Notes: a model not told the origin generated them from the sequence alone. A DNA stretch of 64,000 nt from Fen-178 sp963722575 (GCA_963722575.1 CAVRNR010000006.1:930001-994000), one strand, 5' to 3'; shown: positions 43,571 to 52,624, numbered from the stretch's first letter. Program-made: numbers and translations.

Positions 43571-43814
43571 TTCGGAAAGAGTCCCTCATGGTTCTATTGT
43601 GAAGCCTTACGGAAGTTCTGCGGGCCGTCGAGCCGGCGATACCGACCTGGTGTTACCGATTGACAGTACGTCACAGACCAGCCGTGTTGCGCCTAGCTGT
43701 CACCGAAGAGCTCACCGTGCTCGACGACCATAACAGACGTTCCGGGTCGCATGACAAACAGATCATTGCGGATCCCCACCGAAAACTTCAGCATGGAAAG
43801 TAGAGGAGGCAACT

Positions 43815-44576
43815 ATGTCTACCGCGGCGAACTCGCCCGGAAATATGCTGAAATTGATTAGCCGTCGCGAGGTTGCGGACCGCACACTGGCCTTCGAATT
43901 CGACAAGCCGTCCGGGTTTGTGTTCAAAGCGGGCCAGTTTGCGGAAATCGCCTGGGTCGATCCTCCGGAAACCGACGCCGAGGGAAACGCACGCGCATTC
44001 TCCATTGCGAGTGCTCCTCATGAAGAACACCTGGTGTTCACTACCCGCCTGCGAGACACGGCTTTCAAGCGGGTGCTGCAGAAGACGCCGATTGGAACGC
44101 CCGCGAAGTTAGAAGGACCCTTCGGCGATCTGACGCTCCACAACAATGTGAGCCGTCCCGCCATTCTGATGGCAGGGGGTATTGGAATTACTCCGTTTCG
44201 GAGCATCATCCGGCGCGCAGCGCACGAAAACCTGGCGCACAAGGTCTTCCTTTTCTATGCCAACAGACAGCCGCACGACGCACCCTTCCTGGAAGAATTG
44301 AGCGCTATCGAGAGGGAGAATGCCAATTTCACCTTTGTGCCTACGATGACGGCCCTGAGCCGTCTGCAGCGAGCGTGGACTGGAGAGACCGGGCACTTTA
44401 GCGCGGAGATGCTCACGCGGCACATGAAGAAGATTGCCTCTGGAGAGTTCTACATCGCAGGTCCCATCTATTACGTTGCTGGGCCACCCGCGATGGTAAA
44501 GGGGGTACGCACCATGCTCAACGCTGCAGGCATCGATGATGATGACATCCGCACGGAGGAGTTCGGGGGCTATTAG
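43815..44576 (+). CDS. Ferredoxin-NADP reductase-like flavoprotein
   Basis: 253 residues from ATG 43815 with AGAGGAGGC upstream. FAD domain: RAFSIASAP is the FAD-binding R-x-(Y/F)-S motif. NAD(P)-binding domain: ILMAGGIGITPFRSI and YVAGPPAMVKGVR; C-terminal EEFGGY stacks near the flavin. It moves electrons between NAD(P)H and a ferredoxin, flavodoxin or haem partner in the cytosol. A truncated copy lies next to the intact fumC. It is followed by NO-stress-type genes, but a functional link is not shown. Confidence 0.85.
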   Translation: MSTAANSPGNMLKLISRREVADRTLAFEFDKPSGFVFKAGQFAEIAWVDPPETDAEGNARAFSIASAPHEEHLVFTTRLRDTAFKRVLQKTPIGTPAKLEGPFGDLTLHNNVSRPAILMAGGIGITPFRSIIRRAAHENLAHKVFLFYANRQPHDAPFLEELSAIERENANFTFVPTMTALSRLQRAWTGETGHFSAEMLTRHMKKIASGEFYIAGPIYYVAGPPAMVKGVRTMLNAAGIDDDDIRTEEFGGY

Positions 44577-44764
44577 TGGAAGTTCACGAGCCGCCACGCA
44601 TCGGCAGGCGCGACAAATCGGGGCTGCAGGCCGGTATGACCGCCACTACTGAGCCGGGCGTCTACCTGGAAGAGTTCGGCGGCATTCACATTGAGGATAC
44701 GGTGCTGGTGATGGAAACGGGTTGCCAGGTGCTCACTCCCACCCCCAAAGAGCTGCGAATCATA
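44576..44764 (+). pseudogene. C-terminal remnant of an M24 (Xaa-Pro) peptidase gene
   Basis: About 63 codons starting one base inside the reductase stop. VHEPPRIGR, TATTEPGVYL and GGIHIEDTVLVMETG are the last conserved blocks of M24 aminopeptidases, including the metal-ligand histidine and both glutamates, followed by TPTPKELRII, the usual end. The N-terminal two thirds are missing, and the frame then runs on into MarR. The GTG start and coupled stop are probably accidental. Confidence 0.75.
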
Positions 44765-44860
44765 CAGAGTGGGGCGAACGCCCGCGCGCAACGCCCCCAG
44801 GGTAGCGCTCCCTGCGCATCGGGCGATATGGTTCAAACTGGCAAATCGCAAGACTTGCCC

Positions 44861-45280
44861 ATGTCCGACTATCAGGCTCTCGGCCAGTTCCGCTACCAGA
44901 TCCGCCGTTTTCTGCATTTCAGCGAGGCGGCGGCCCATGCCGAAAACCTGGAGTCGCAGCAGCATCAGATGATGCTCGCCATTCGGGCCTGGGATCAACC
45001 CGAGGCGCCTACCGTCGGGGATCTGGCGGCGCATCTGCTCCTCAAGCATCACAGCGCCGTCGGGCTGGTCGACCGGCTGGCGGAGCACGGTTTGGTGGAA
45101 CGCGCCCGGGGACACGACGACCGCCGCCAAGTCAGAGTACACCTCACACCCCAAGGCCTCGCCAAACTGCGGCGCCTTTCGAGCGCTCACCGCGAGGAGC
45201 TGCGGTCTTCTGGTCCTGTTCTGGTCGGCGCTTTGGGCGCGCTGCTTCGAGGGCTGGCGGAGGACGCGCCGGTACGATAG
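44861..45280 (+). CDS. MarR family transcriptional regulator
   Basis: 139 residues from ATG 44861; the same frame is open upstream through the peptidase remnant. The winged helix-turn-helix spans about residues 45-110 (TVGDLAAHLLLKHHSAVGLV, RGHDDRRQVRVHLT). No strong ribosome binding site is seen. It ends 19 bp before the ClC gene and may control it and the downstream NO genes. No cysteine is apparent in the sensor region, so a ligand-responsive repressor is more likely than a redox-cysteine one. Confidence 0.8.
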   Translation: MSDYQALGQFRYQIRRFLHFSEAAAHAENLESQQHQMMLAIRAWDQPEAPTVGDLAAHLLLKHHSAVGLVDRLAEHGLVERARGHDDRRQVRVHLTPQGLAKLRRLSSAHREELRSSGPVLVGALGALLRGLAEDAPVR

Positions 45281-45299
45281 CACCGACGAAAGGGAAGGG

Positions 45300-47120
45300 A
45301 TGCATCACAAAGCTGCCATAGACGAGCTGGGCGATTTCACGATGACGCCCCGCGCCTTGACCATCTCCGGACTCGCCATCCTTATAGGGTTGGCCAGCGC
45401 CTACATTGCGCTGGCGCTACTCCGGCTGATCGGCCTTTTCACCAACCTGTTTTTCTTTGGGCGATGGAGCACCTCCATGGCATCGCCGGCCGGCAATCAT
45501 CTCGGCCTTTGGGAGATCGCCGTGCCCGTTGGGGGCGCTCTGATCATCGGATTCATGGCGCGATACGGCTCGGAGCGCATCCGCGGCCACGGCATCCCGG
45601 AAGCCCTCGAAGCCATCCTGATCAATGGCAGCAAGGTGGAACCGAAGGTCGCCCTCCTCAAGCCGCTCTCCAGCGCCATCTCCATCGGTACCGGCGGACC
45701 GTTCGGCGCCGAAGGCCCCATCATCATGACCGGCGGCGCATTCGGCTCCATGATCGCCCAACTGTTCCGGCTCAGCGCCACCGAGCGCAAGACACTTCTG
45801 GTGGCCGGGGCCGCGGCCGGCATGTCCGCTACCTTCGCCTCGCCTGTGGCCGCCGTGCTGCTGGCCGTGGAACTGCTGCTGTTTGAATGGAAGCCGCGCA
45901 GCTTCATTCCCGTGGCGCTGGCCAGCATCACCGCGGGCGCGGCGCGCCGCTACCTTCTGGGACTGGGGCCGCTCTTCCCGGTGCCGGCCCACCCCGTTTT
46001 CATCGGCCCGCAAGGACTGATGGGCTGCATGGTGGCGGGCGTTCTGGCGGGCGCGCTTTCGGCCCTCCTTACCCTGGCTGTCTACGCAGCCGAGGACGTT
46101 TTCCTTCGGCTGCCCATCCACTGGATGTGGTGGCCCGCCATCGGCGGGTTCGTGATCGGGCTGGGCGGGCTGATTTTTCCGCAGGCCCTGGGCGTGGGCT
46201 ACGACACCATCGGGGCGCTGCTGCAAGGCGAGGTTCCGCGCAACATGATTTTGGGCATCCTGCTGGTGAAGTCCGTCATCTGGGCGGTGTCTCTGGGCTC
46301 CGGAACCTCCGGCGGGGTATTGGCGCCATTGCTCATGATGGGCGGCGCGTTGGGCGGCATGGAAGCTATGTTCCTGCCTCACGAAGGCGCCGGCTTCTGG
46401 CCCCTGGTCAGCATGGGCGCGATTCTCGGTGGCACGATGCGCTCGCCGTTTACCGGCGTCATCTTCGCGCTGGAGCTCACTCACGATGTCAACATGCTGC
46501 TGCCGCTCCTGCTGGCCGTCACCATCGCTCACGCCTTCACCGTACTCACCCTGCGCCGTTCCATCCTGACAGAGAAAGTGGCCCGCCGCGGCTATCACCT
46601 CAGCCGCGAATATGCTGTGGACCCGCTGGAGATTCTCTTCGTCCGCGAGGTGATGCGCACCAACATCGTCGCGCTTTCCGCCCGGACCACCGTGGCTGGG
46701 TTGGCCGGGTCGATGCATACCGATCACGAACGCAAAGGCCAGTTGCTGTACCCCGTGGTGGACGAAGACCGCACGCTGATGGGCGCCATCACACGCAACA
46801 CGCTGTATAACCTGTTGCACAACGGGCCACCGCCCAGCACTCCCTTGACGGAGGTGGCGAACAAGGACCTTGTGGTGGCGTATGCCGATGAGCCGCTGCG
46901 CGTAGTAGTCAACCGCATGGCCGAAACCGGCTACACACGCTTCCCAGTGGTGGAGCGCGGGGACAACCGCCAACTGGTGGGCATGGTGGGACTCCACGAT
47001 CTGCTGCAAGCCCACAGCCGCGCCATTCAAGAGGAGCGGCGGCGCGAACGCGTGCTGCGCATCCATCTTCCATTCGCCCTGCGCGGCGCCGCTACCGAAG
47101 ATCACTTCCGCCTACTTTGA
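45300..47120 (+). CDS. ClC chloride channel/transporter with CBS domains
   Basis: 606 residues; AAGGGAAGGG precedes ATG 45300. Ten or more membrane segments with ClC motifs: RGHGIPEALEA, GTGGPFGAEGPII (gating glutamate), GSGTSGGVLAPLLM. Two CBS domains occupy about residues 455-575 (VREVMRTNIVALSARTT and DLVVAYADEPLRVVVNRM). This branch exports or equilibrates chloride, or fluoride in related groups. It follows MarR directly and precedes RIC. The role in nitrosative stress, if any, is inference from position. Confidence 0.88.
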   Translation: MHHKAAIDELGDFTMTPRALTISGLAILIGLASAYIALALLRLIGLFTNLFFFGRWSTSMASPAGNHLGLWEIAVPVGGALIIGFMARYGSERIRGHGIPEALEAILINGSKVEPKVALLKPLSSAISIGTGGPFGAEGPIIMTGGAFGSMIAQLFRLSATERKTLLVAGAAAGMSATFASPVAAVLLAVELLLFEWKPRSFIPVALASITAGAARRYLLGLGPLFPVPAHPVFIGPQGLMGCMVAGVLAGALSALLTLAVYAAEDVFLRLPIHWMWWPAIGGFVIGLGGLIFPQALGVGYDTIGALLQGEVPRNMILGILLVKSVIWAVSLGSGTSGGVLAPLLMMGGALGGMEAMFLPHEGAGFWPLVSMGAILGGTMRSPFTGVIFALELTHDVNMLLPLLLAVTIAHAFTVLTLRRSILTEKVARRGYHLSREYAVDPLEILFVREVMRTNIVALSARTTVAGLAGSMHTDHERKGQLLYPVVDEDRTLMGAITRNTLYNLLHNGPPPSTPLTEVANKDLVVAYADEPLRVVVNRMAETGYTRFPVVERGDNRQLVGMVGLHDLLQAHSRAIQEERRRERVLRIHLPFALRGAATEDHFRLL

Positions 47121-47136
47121 GCATTTCGAGCGCCGC

Positions 47137-47150
47137 GTGACTGGAGTCAC
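47137..47150. promoter_or_regulatory. Perfect palindrome upstream of ric
   Basis: GTGACT-GG-AGTCAC, a 6-bp dyad with a two-base centre, 53 bp before the RIC start and 17 bp after the ClC stop. Its flanks keep partial symmetry (CGC...GCG). It could be an operator for a MarR- or Crp-type regulator. It does not match the NsrR or TTGAT-N4-ATCAA Crp/Fnr consensus. Confidence 0.35.
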
Positions 47151-47202
47151 TGACGCGCCTGAGCGGTAGGCTCATTATCAAGTCAGAAGGAAGGAAATAT
47201 CG

Positions 47203-47913
47203 ATGACTACAACCACAACTCTGGCTGATGCAGCCGCCACTTCGCTCAGCGCCGTGCGCATCCTGGAGCGCCACGGTCTGGACTATTGCTGCGGCGGGAA
47301 GCAATCGTTCGACGAAGCGTGTGCCGCCAAAGGCCTCAAACCGGAATCCGTCATCCAGGAAATCGAGCAGGCTCAAGGGCCTGGCGCGTCCGAACGAGAC
47401 TGGCAGACTGCGCCGCTAGATGAAATCGTGAAGCACATCGTCGGCACGCACCACGAGTACCTCAAGCTCGAACTGCCAGCCCTGGGCAATCGCATGAACA
47501 AGGTGCTTGCAGTCCATGGCCCCAAAGATCAGCAGACGCTCAGCCGATTGGCGGACGTGTTCGGCTCTCTGCGCGCGGAGATGGAGATGCACATGCACAA
47601 GGAAGAATTGATGCTCTTCCCCTTCCTCGAGCAGTACGGCCGCGCCGAAACCTTGGGCCGACCTCTACCGCCGGTTCCCTTCGGGTCCGTCGCCAACCCC
47701 ATCGGGGTGATGGAACGTGAACATGAGGGCGCTGGTGGGGCGCTCCTGGAGATCCGCGAGCTCACTCGCGGCTTTGAATTCCCGTCCTACGCCTGCAGCA
47801 CCGTCCGTGCTCTCTTCGATGGACTGAAGGCGTTGGAGGCGGACTTGCATGTGCACATTCACCTGGAGAACAACATCCTGTTTCCGCGTGCTATCGCGCT
47901 GGAGCAAAAATAG
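47203..47913 (+). CDS. Iron-sulfur cluster repair di-iron protein (RIC/ScdA/YtfE family)
   Basis: 236 residues; GGAAGGAAA precedes ATG 47203. ScdA-type N-terminal domain with GLDYCCGGKQSFDEAC, then a hemerythrin-like domain whose histidine/glutamate ligands lie in VGTHHEYLKLELP, MHMHKEELMLFPFLEQY, MEREHEGAGGALLEI and VHIHLENNILFPRAI. The family repairs Fe-S clusters damaged by nitric oxide or peroxide and releases nitrosyl iron. NnrS follows, strengthening a nitrosative-stress role. Confidence 0.92.
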   Translation: MTTTTTLADAAATSLSAVRILERHGLDYCCGGKQSFDEACAAKGLKPESVIQEIEQAQGPGASERDWQTAPLDEIVKHIVGTHHEYLKLELPALGNRMNKVLAVHGPKDQQTLSRLADVFGSLRAEMEMHMHKEELMLFPFLEQYGRAETLGRPLPPVPFGSVANPIGVMEREHEGAGGALLEIRELTRGFEFPSYACSTVRALFDGLKALEADLHVHIHLENNILFPRAIALEQK

Positions 47914-47966
47914 AGGCTACGCATCCTCCGATTGACCACCCACGCTGAAACGGAGAGCTATCCCCC

Positions 47967-49283
47967 ATGACCGACACGAGTCCTGCAGCGGCCGAAGTCG
48001 CATTACAGCGGCTTCTGAGGACCTACCTGTTGACTGGCCTGCTATTCCTGTTGCTGCCAGGGACCTTTCTGGGCGTCTGGAATCTGGTTTCGATCAGCGG
48101 ACGGCATTCCCTCGCGGGCCTTTCACCGTCCTTGCTCCAGGCCCACGGGCACGCCCAGATATTCGGCTGGATTGGCACCTTCATCATCGGGATCGGCTAT
48201 TACTCCTTGGCGAAGATGGGCCGGCTCAGGCCTATTGCCGTCAGCCGGGGCTGGGCAAGTTGGGCTCTGTGGACCGCGGGCGTTACCCTGCGATGGGTGG
48301 CCAACATCACCGAGTGGAACTGGCGCGTCCTGCTGCCGGCATCGGCAGCACTCCAACTGATAGGATGCCTGATTTTTTTTGCGACCGTGAGTGGCCATCA
48401 GTCCAGACCCACTTCGGAGGCTGACAGAGCCGCGTTAACGCCTCGAACCGGGATCGAGGCGTGGATGAAGCTCGTCATCGCTTCCACCGTCGGTTTCTTG
48501 CTTGCGCTGCTGATGAACCAGTTCGAGACCATCCATCTGGTTGTTACCAGCACACATCCGGAGATACCGCACTGGCTGGACCAGCGCTACCTGTTCCTCG
48601 CCGCCTGGGGGTTCCCTGTCCTGGCGGTGTGGGGCTTCAATGCCAGGTGGTTGCCCGTCTTTCTGGGCCTTCGGAAGCCCTCCGGGGGTGGTCTCATGGC
48701 GGCGCTATGCGCTTGCGGCTCGGGAATCGCAGTGGCGCTTTTCGGGGAATTCCGGCTGGCGACGGTCTTGTTGCTTGCCGCCTGCATCGCCGCCTCCATC
48801 GCGCTGAAAGTCTTCCAACGGTCGGAAAAGCCAGCGAAGACTCGCGGGGTCTCTGCCTCTTTTCCATACTTCGTGCGCGGTGCCTACGTCTGGCTTCTTG
48901 TCGCGAGCGCCCTCGGCGTGTACGCGGCGCAATCGGATACAAACGGCGGCATCTGGGGAGCCTCGCGCCACGCTCTGACGGTCGGGTTCCTGGCCACCAT
49001 GGTGTTTGCGATCGGCCAGAGGGTCCTGCCCGCGTTCAGCGGAATGCGGTTGCTCTACAGCAAGAGGCTAATGTTCGCATCGTTGGCCCTCCTGAATTTT
49101 GGCTGCCTGCTTCGCGTGGCCTCTGAGATCCCAGCTTACGAGGCGAATCTGCATCGGGCGTGGACAACTCTGCCGTTTTCGGCTTTGACCGAATTGACGG
49201 CGGTGACTCTATTCGCTCTCAATCTCGGCGTTACGTTGGTGCTGCCACCCCCGTACCCTGCTGTTTTGACACAAAGCCCATAG
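47967..49283 (+). CDS. NnrS family haem/copper membrane protein
   Basis: 438 residues, about 12 membrane helices. HGHAQIFGWIGTFIIGIGYY matches the family's conserved histidine motif near helix 2, and the region RHALTVGFLATMVFAIGQRV carries the second conserved histidine. NnrS proteins are tied to NO metabolism and protection of Fe/haem pools in denitrifiers and pathogens. It follows RIC by 53 bp on the same strand. Confidence 0.85.
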   Translation: MTDTSPAAAEVALQRLLRTYLLTGLLFLLLPGTFLGVWNLVSISGRHSLAGLSPSLLQAHGHAQIFGWIGTFIIGIGYYSLAKMGRLRPIAVSRGWASWALWTAGVTLRWVANITEWNWRVLLPASAALQLIGCLIFFATVSGHQSRPTSEADRAALTPRTGIEAWMKLVIASTVGFLLALLMNQFETIHLVVTSTHPEIPHWLDQRYLFLAAWGFPVLAVWGFNARWLPVFLGLRKPSGGGLMAALCACGSGIAVALFGEFRLATVLLLAACIAASIALKVFQRSEKPAKTRGVSASFPYFVRGAYVWLLVASALGVYAAQSDTNGGIWGASRHALTVGFLATMVFAIGQRVLPAFSGMRLLYSKRLMFASLALLNFGCLLRVASEIPAYEANLHRAWTTLPFSALTELTAVTLFALNLGVTLVLPPPYPAVLTQSP

Positions 49284-49487
49284 CTGCGTCACTCCGAGCC
49301 GGGGACAAACGCGAGGCCGGAGCATCCTACTCGCGCGGGGCGCTATCGTTTTTACGCCCTTCGGAACGCACTATTCTCTCAATGCAGGTGTTACCCCGGC
49401 ATTGTTGTTCAAGGCCTCCGTTCCTGGCCAGGCGGCGTGCTGGCCGGCTGCGATCAAGCCAGACGGAGACGCGGCCAGGCAGGCGCA

Positions 49488-50882
49488 TCATCCGGATGCC
49501 TCCTTGGGTGTGGGGTTGTGCCAACCGCCGTCTGAAGCGATAATCGCGTCAGCCTCTTTCGGCCCCCAACTTCGGCGCCTGTAGGGGCGAGCCTTGCGGT
49601 GCTCCTTAAGGACTGGGGCGACCACCGCCCAGGCGGCTTCCACCGTCTCCTCACGAGTGAAGAGGGCTCCATCGCCGGCCAGGGCGTCGCCCAAGAGCCG
49701 CTCGTAGGGCGCTTCCTCTCCCGCCTGTTCCTCAAACAGGTAGAGCTCGCGCTGCTCCCCGACGAACTCCTTCCCGGCGAGTTTGACGCGAGCCGCGATG
49801 GCGATGGCTGAGTCGGGGGAGACTCGGAAGCGCAGGTAGTTGGCCGGGCCAGCGGGCGCTGAGTCGGCGAATAGCCTCTGCGGCGGCGGCTTCAGCTCCA
49901 CCACGACTTCGGTCGCGGTTTCGGCGAGGTACTTGCCGGAGCGCAGGTACCACGGTACTCCCTCCCAACGCCACGAGTCAATGAAGAGCCGCATGGCGCA
50001 GAAGGTTTCGACGTCGGAGTTCTTCGCCACGCCTTGCTCCTTCCGGTAGCCAGCGTACTGGCCACGCACCAGGTCGTCGTGCTCGAGAGGGCGCATGGCT
50101 CGAAAGACTTTGGCTTTTTCGGTTTGTACGGCTCCAAAGTCCCTATCGGACGGCGGCTCCATGGCGAGCAGCGCGACGACCTGGAAGAGGTGGTTCTCTA
50201 CCACGTCGCGCAGACAGCCGGCAGTTTCGTAAAATGACCCCCGGCTCCCGACGCCGAAATCCTCGGATAGGGTTACCTGGACGCTGGCTACGTAGTTGCG
50301 GTTCCAGATCGGCTCCAGGAACGAATTGGCGAAGCGGAAATAGAGGATATTCATGATCGCCTCTTTTCCGAGGAAATGGTCGATGCGGAAGATCGAGTCT
50401 TCCGGGAACACCGTCCGCGCGACGCGATTGAGTTCCCGCGCGGAGGCCAGGTTGCGTCCGAACGGTTTTTCGACTATGACGCGCGCATGCACGGCCAAGT
50501 TTGCAGTACCGAGTCCTTTGATCACCATCTCGAAGAGCGAGGGCGGGATAGCGAGGTAGTGCGCCGGGCGCCGGGCGCTACCCAGAGCGCGCTTTATCGC
50601 CGTGAACGTCTTCGGATCATCATAATCCCCGCTCACGTACTTGAGCAGGGACAGAAGATGGCGGAGGGCAGTCTGGTTGTCGACCCCGCCCGAGCGTTCT
50701 ATGCTGTCCGTCACGCGCTTGTGCAGACGGGACAGGCTCCACTTCGGGAGGGCGACGCCGATTACCGGGACCTTGAGGGCGCCGCGTTTCACCATCGCAT
50801 AAAGCGCCGGAAAAATCATCTTGTGGGCGAGATCGCCCGTCACCCCGAAGAGTACCAGCGCGTCCGAATGGGAGGCTTTCAT
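49488..50882 (-). CDS. zwf: Glucose-6-phosphate dehydrogenase
   Basis: 464 residues, slightly short for the family. NADP-binding ALVLFGVTGDLAHKMIFPAL at the N-terminus; active-site RIDHFLGKE (histidine base in DHFLGKE); VIVEKPFGRNL; substrate-site YLRSGKYLAE region. It makes 6-phosphogluconolactone plus NADPH from glucose 6-phosphate. It is last in the glucan-to-pentose-phosphate operon; AGAAGGAGATG lies before its ATG, overlapping the ROK stop region. No 6-phosphogluconolactonase gene is in the operon. Confidence 0.93.
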   Translation of the reverse strand: MKASHSDALVLFGVTGDLAHKMIFPALYAMVKRGALKVPVIGVALPKWSLSRLHKRVTDSIERSGGVDNQTALRHLLSLLKYVSGDYDDPKTFTAIKRALGSARRPAHYLAIPPSLFEMVIKGLGTANLAVHARVIVEKPFGRNLASARELNRVARTVFPEDSIFRIDHFLGKEAIMNILYFRFANSFLEPIWNRNYVASVQVTLSEDFGVGSRGSFYETAGCLRDVVENHLFQVVALLAMEPPSDRDFGAVQTEKAKVFRAMRPLEHDDLVRGQYAGYRKEQGVAKNSDVETFCAMRLFIDSWRWEGVPWYLRSGKYLAETATEVVVELKPPPQRLFADSAPAGPANYLRFRVSPDSAIAIAARVKLAGKEFVGEQRELYLFEEQAGEEAPYERLLGDALAGDGALFTREETVEAAWAVVAPVLKEHRKARPYRRRSWGPKEADAIIASDGGWHNPTPKEASG

Positions 50883-50885
50883 CAG

Positions 50886-51614
50886 TCATCTCCTTCTCTT
50901 GGCGGCGGGCTTTTTCTCATTGCCACCGAACGGCTGGGTCTTCTTCTCCCAGAGGCGAGAGCCGCCCACAAACGCGTTCCGGTTGTCACCCATGCGAGTG
51001 TCCGGCGGCAGATCCTTGATGTGTCTGGCATTTCCTCCACCCAACACTACGTATTCGGCCTCCAAAGCCTTCTTGAGCCGTTCCACCACATCGGCCACGT
51101 GGCGGCGCCAGTTCGTCTTCCCAAGTCGCTTCAGACCGCGAACACCAACGTAGTCCTCATATGTTTTTCCGTTCTTGTAAGGAAGATGCGCCAACTCCAT
51201 CGGCTCGAGTATCCCGTCAACGATCATGGCCGACCCGAGCCCCGCGCCGAGGCCCAAAAACAGCATCCGGCCTCCTTGGTAGCTTCCGAGAGCCTGCATA
51301 GCGGCGTCATTGATAACCTTAACGGGACGGTCGAAGGCCTTGCCGAAATTGAATCCGACCCAGCCGCCGCCGAGATTATAGGGCTCGTGCACGGGGTGTC
51401 CATGAATGACGGGACCCGGATAGCCGATCGACACGCAGTCATACTGCCAGCCCTGGGCGAGGCGCTTGACATCCCGTACCATTTTGGCTGCGGTCATCTT
51501 GGAGCCGGATGGAATCCTGCGTTCCTCGCGTTGTCCGGTTGCCATCACCTTGACATGCGTTCCTCCGACATCGATCACCAGGACACTATTGACCTTTCGG
51601 GAGGCAGCTCTCAT
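50886..51614 (-). CDS. ROK family (polyphosphate-)glucokinase-like protein
   Basis: 242 residues from ATG 51614, which overlaps the gnd stop (ATGA). Motifs: VIDVGGTHVKVMATG phosphate loop, SIGYPGPVIHG, VINDAAMQALGSYQGGRM and GLGAGLGSAMIVDG; the C-terminal VLGGGNARHIKDLPP closes the fold. It lacks the CxCGxxGCxE zinc motif and resembles actinobacterial polyphosphate glucokinases. It would phosphorylate glucose released by glucoamylase. ATP or polyphosphate use cannot be decided. Confidence 0.85.
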   Translation of the reverse strand: MRAASRKVNSVLVIDVGGTHVKVMATGQREERRIPSGSKMTAAKMVRDVKRLAQGWQYDCVSIGYPGPVIHGHPVHEPYNLGGGWVGFNFGKAFDRPVKVINDAAMQALGSYQGGRMLFLGLGAGLGSAMIVDGILEPMELAHLPYKNGKTYEDYVGVRGLKRLGKTNWRRHVADVVERLKKALEAEYVVLGGGNARHIKDLPPDTRMGDNRNAFVGGSRLWEKKTQPFGGNEKKPAAKRRR

Positions 51615-52624
51615 TGCTTCTTCTCGATGTGACCACCGAACTCGAATCGCATGGCGGAGAGCAGCTTGTCTCCGAAGTCTTCTTCGCCTCTCGATGCGAA
51701 CCGATGGTAAAGTGCGGCGCTCAAGACCGGAGCGGGAGCCCCTTCGTCGATGGCGGCGGTAATAGTCCACCGGCCCTCCCCAGAGTCGGACACTCGGCCC
51801 GAGAACTTGGAGAGATCGGGCTGCCCGAATAATGCGATGGCGGTCAGGTCCAGCAGCCACGAGGCGACCACACTGCCACGACGCCAAACCTCGGCGACGT
51901 CGCCTAGATTGAAGTCGTATTGATAGAGCTCCGGGTTGCGTAGGGGCGTCGTCTCGGCATCGGCAGTCCGGCTGTTCTTGCCGACATTGGCATGCCGCAG
52001 AATGTTAAGTCCTTCGGAGTAGGCAGCCATCAATCCGTATTCAATCCCGTTATGAACCATCTTGACGAAATGGCCCGCGCCGGAAGGCCCGCAATGGAGA
52101 TAACCCTCCTCGACCGTGCCACGTACTTTTTCCCGTCCAGGTGTACGCGGGACATCGCCGCGTCCCGGAGCGAGCGTCTTGAAGATTGGATCGAGGTGCA
52201 GTACGGCATCGCCCTCACCTCCGATCATCAGACAATAACCGCGCTCGATCCCCCACACGCCGCCGCTCGTTCCCACATCGACATAGCAAATACCCTTGGC
52301 CTTCACTTCCTTGGCCCGCCGGATATCATCAGCATAGTAAGAGTTGCCTCCATCAATGATAGTGTCTCCTTGCTGCATCCGGCCGGCAAGGTCATGCACA
52401 GTGACCTCTACCGCCGCCGCGGGCACCATCAACCAGACAGCGCGCGGCGGCTTCAGCTTGGCCAAGAAATCGTCGAGCGAAGCGGCCCCCGTCGCGCCTT
52501 TACTTGCCAAGTCCTTAACGCTCTCAGGCTTCATGTCAAACACAACGCATTGATGGCCGCCCTGCAATAGACGGCTTACCATACTGGCGCCCATTCTCCC
52601 CAGACCGATCATTCCAAGTTGCAT
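51611..52624 (-). CDS. gnd: 6-phosphogluconate dehydrogenase (short, NAD-type)
   Basis: 337 residues, the length of the short GndA/YqeC-like form and not the ~470-residue enzyme. MQLGMIGLGRMGASMV is the Rossmann fold, DGGNSYYADD and VDVGTSGGVWGIERGYCLMIGG the substrate loop, and CGPSGAGHFVKMVHNGIEYG the signature with catalytic lysine. It oxidatively decarboxylates 6-phosphogluconate to ribulose 5-phosphate. AAAGGACC precedes the ATG. Operon between transaldolase and ROK. Confidence 0.9.
   Translation of the reverse strand: MQLGMIGLGRMGASMVSRLLQGGHQCVVFDMKPESVKDLASKGATGAASLDDFLAKLKPPRAVWLMVPAAAVEVTVHDLAGRMQQGDTIIDGGNSYYADDIRRAKEVKAKGICYVDVGTSGGVWGIERGYCLMIGGEGDAVLHLDPIFKTLAPGRGDVPRTPGREKVRGTVEEGYLHCGPSGAGHFVKMVHNGIEYGLMAAYSEGLNILRHANVGKNSRTADAETTPLRNPELYQYDFNLGDVAEVWRRGSVVASWLLDLTAIALFGQPDLSKFSGRVSDSGEGRWTITAAIDEGAPAPVLSAALYHRFASRGEEDFGDKLLSAMRFEFGGHIEKKQ

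Noticed and set aside
45417..47105. Long minus-strand open frame across the ClC gene
   Set aside because: Rich in His, Gln and Arg, without start signal or family; the plus strand carries an intact ClC transporter.
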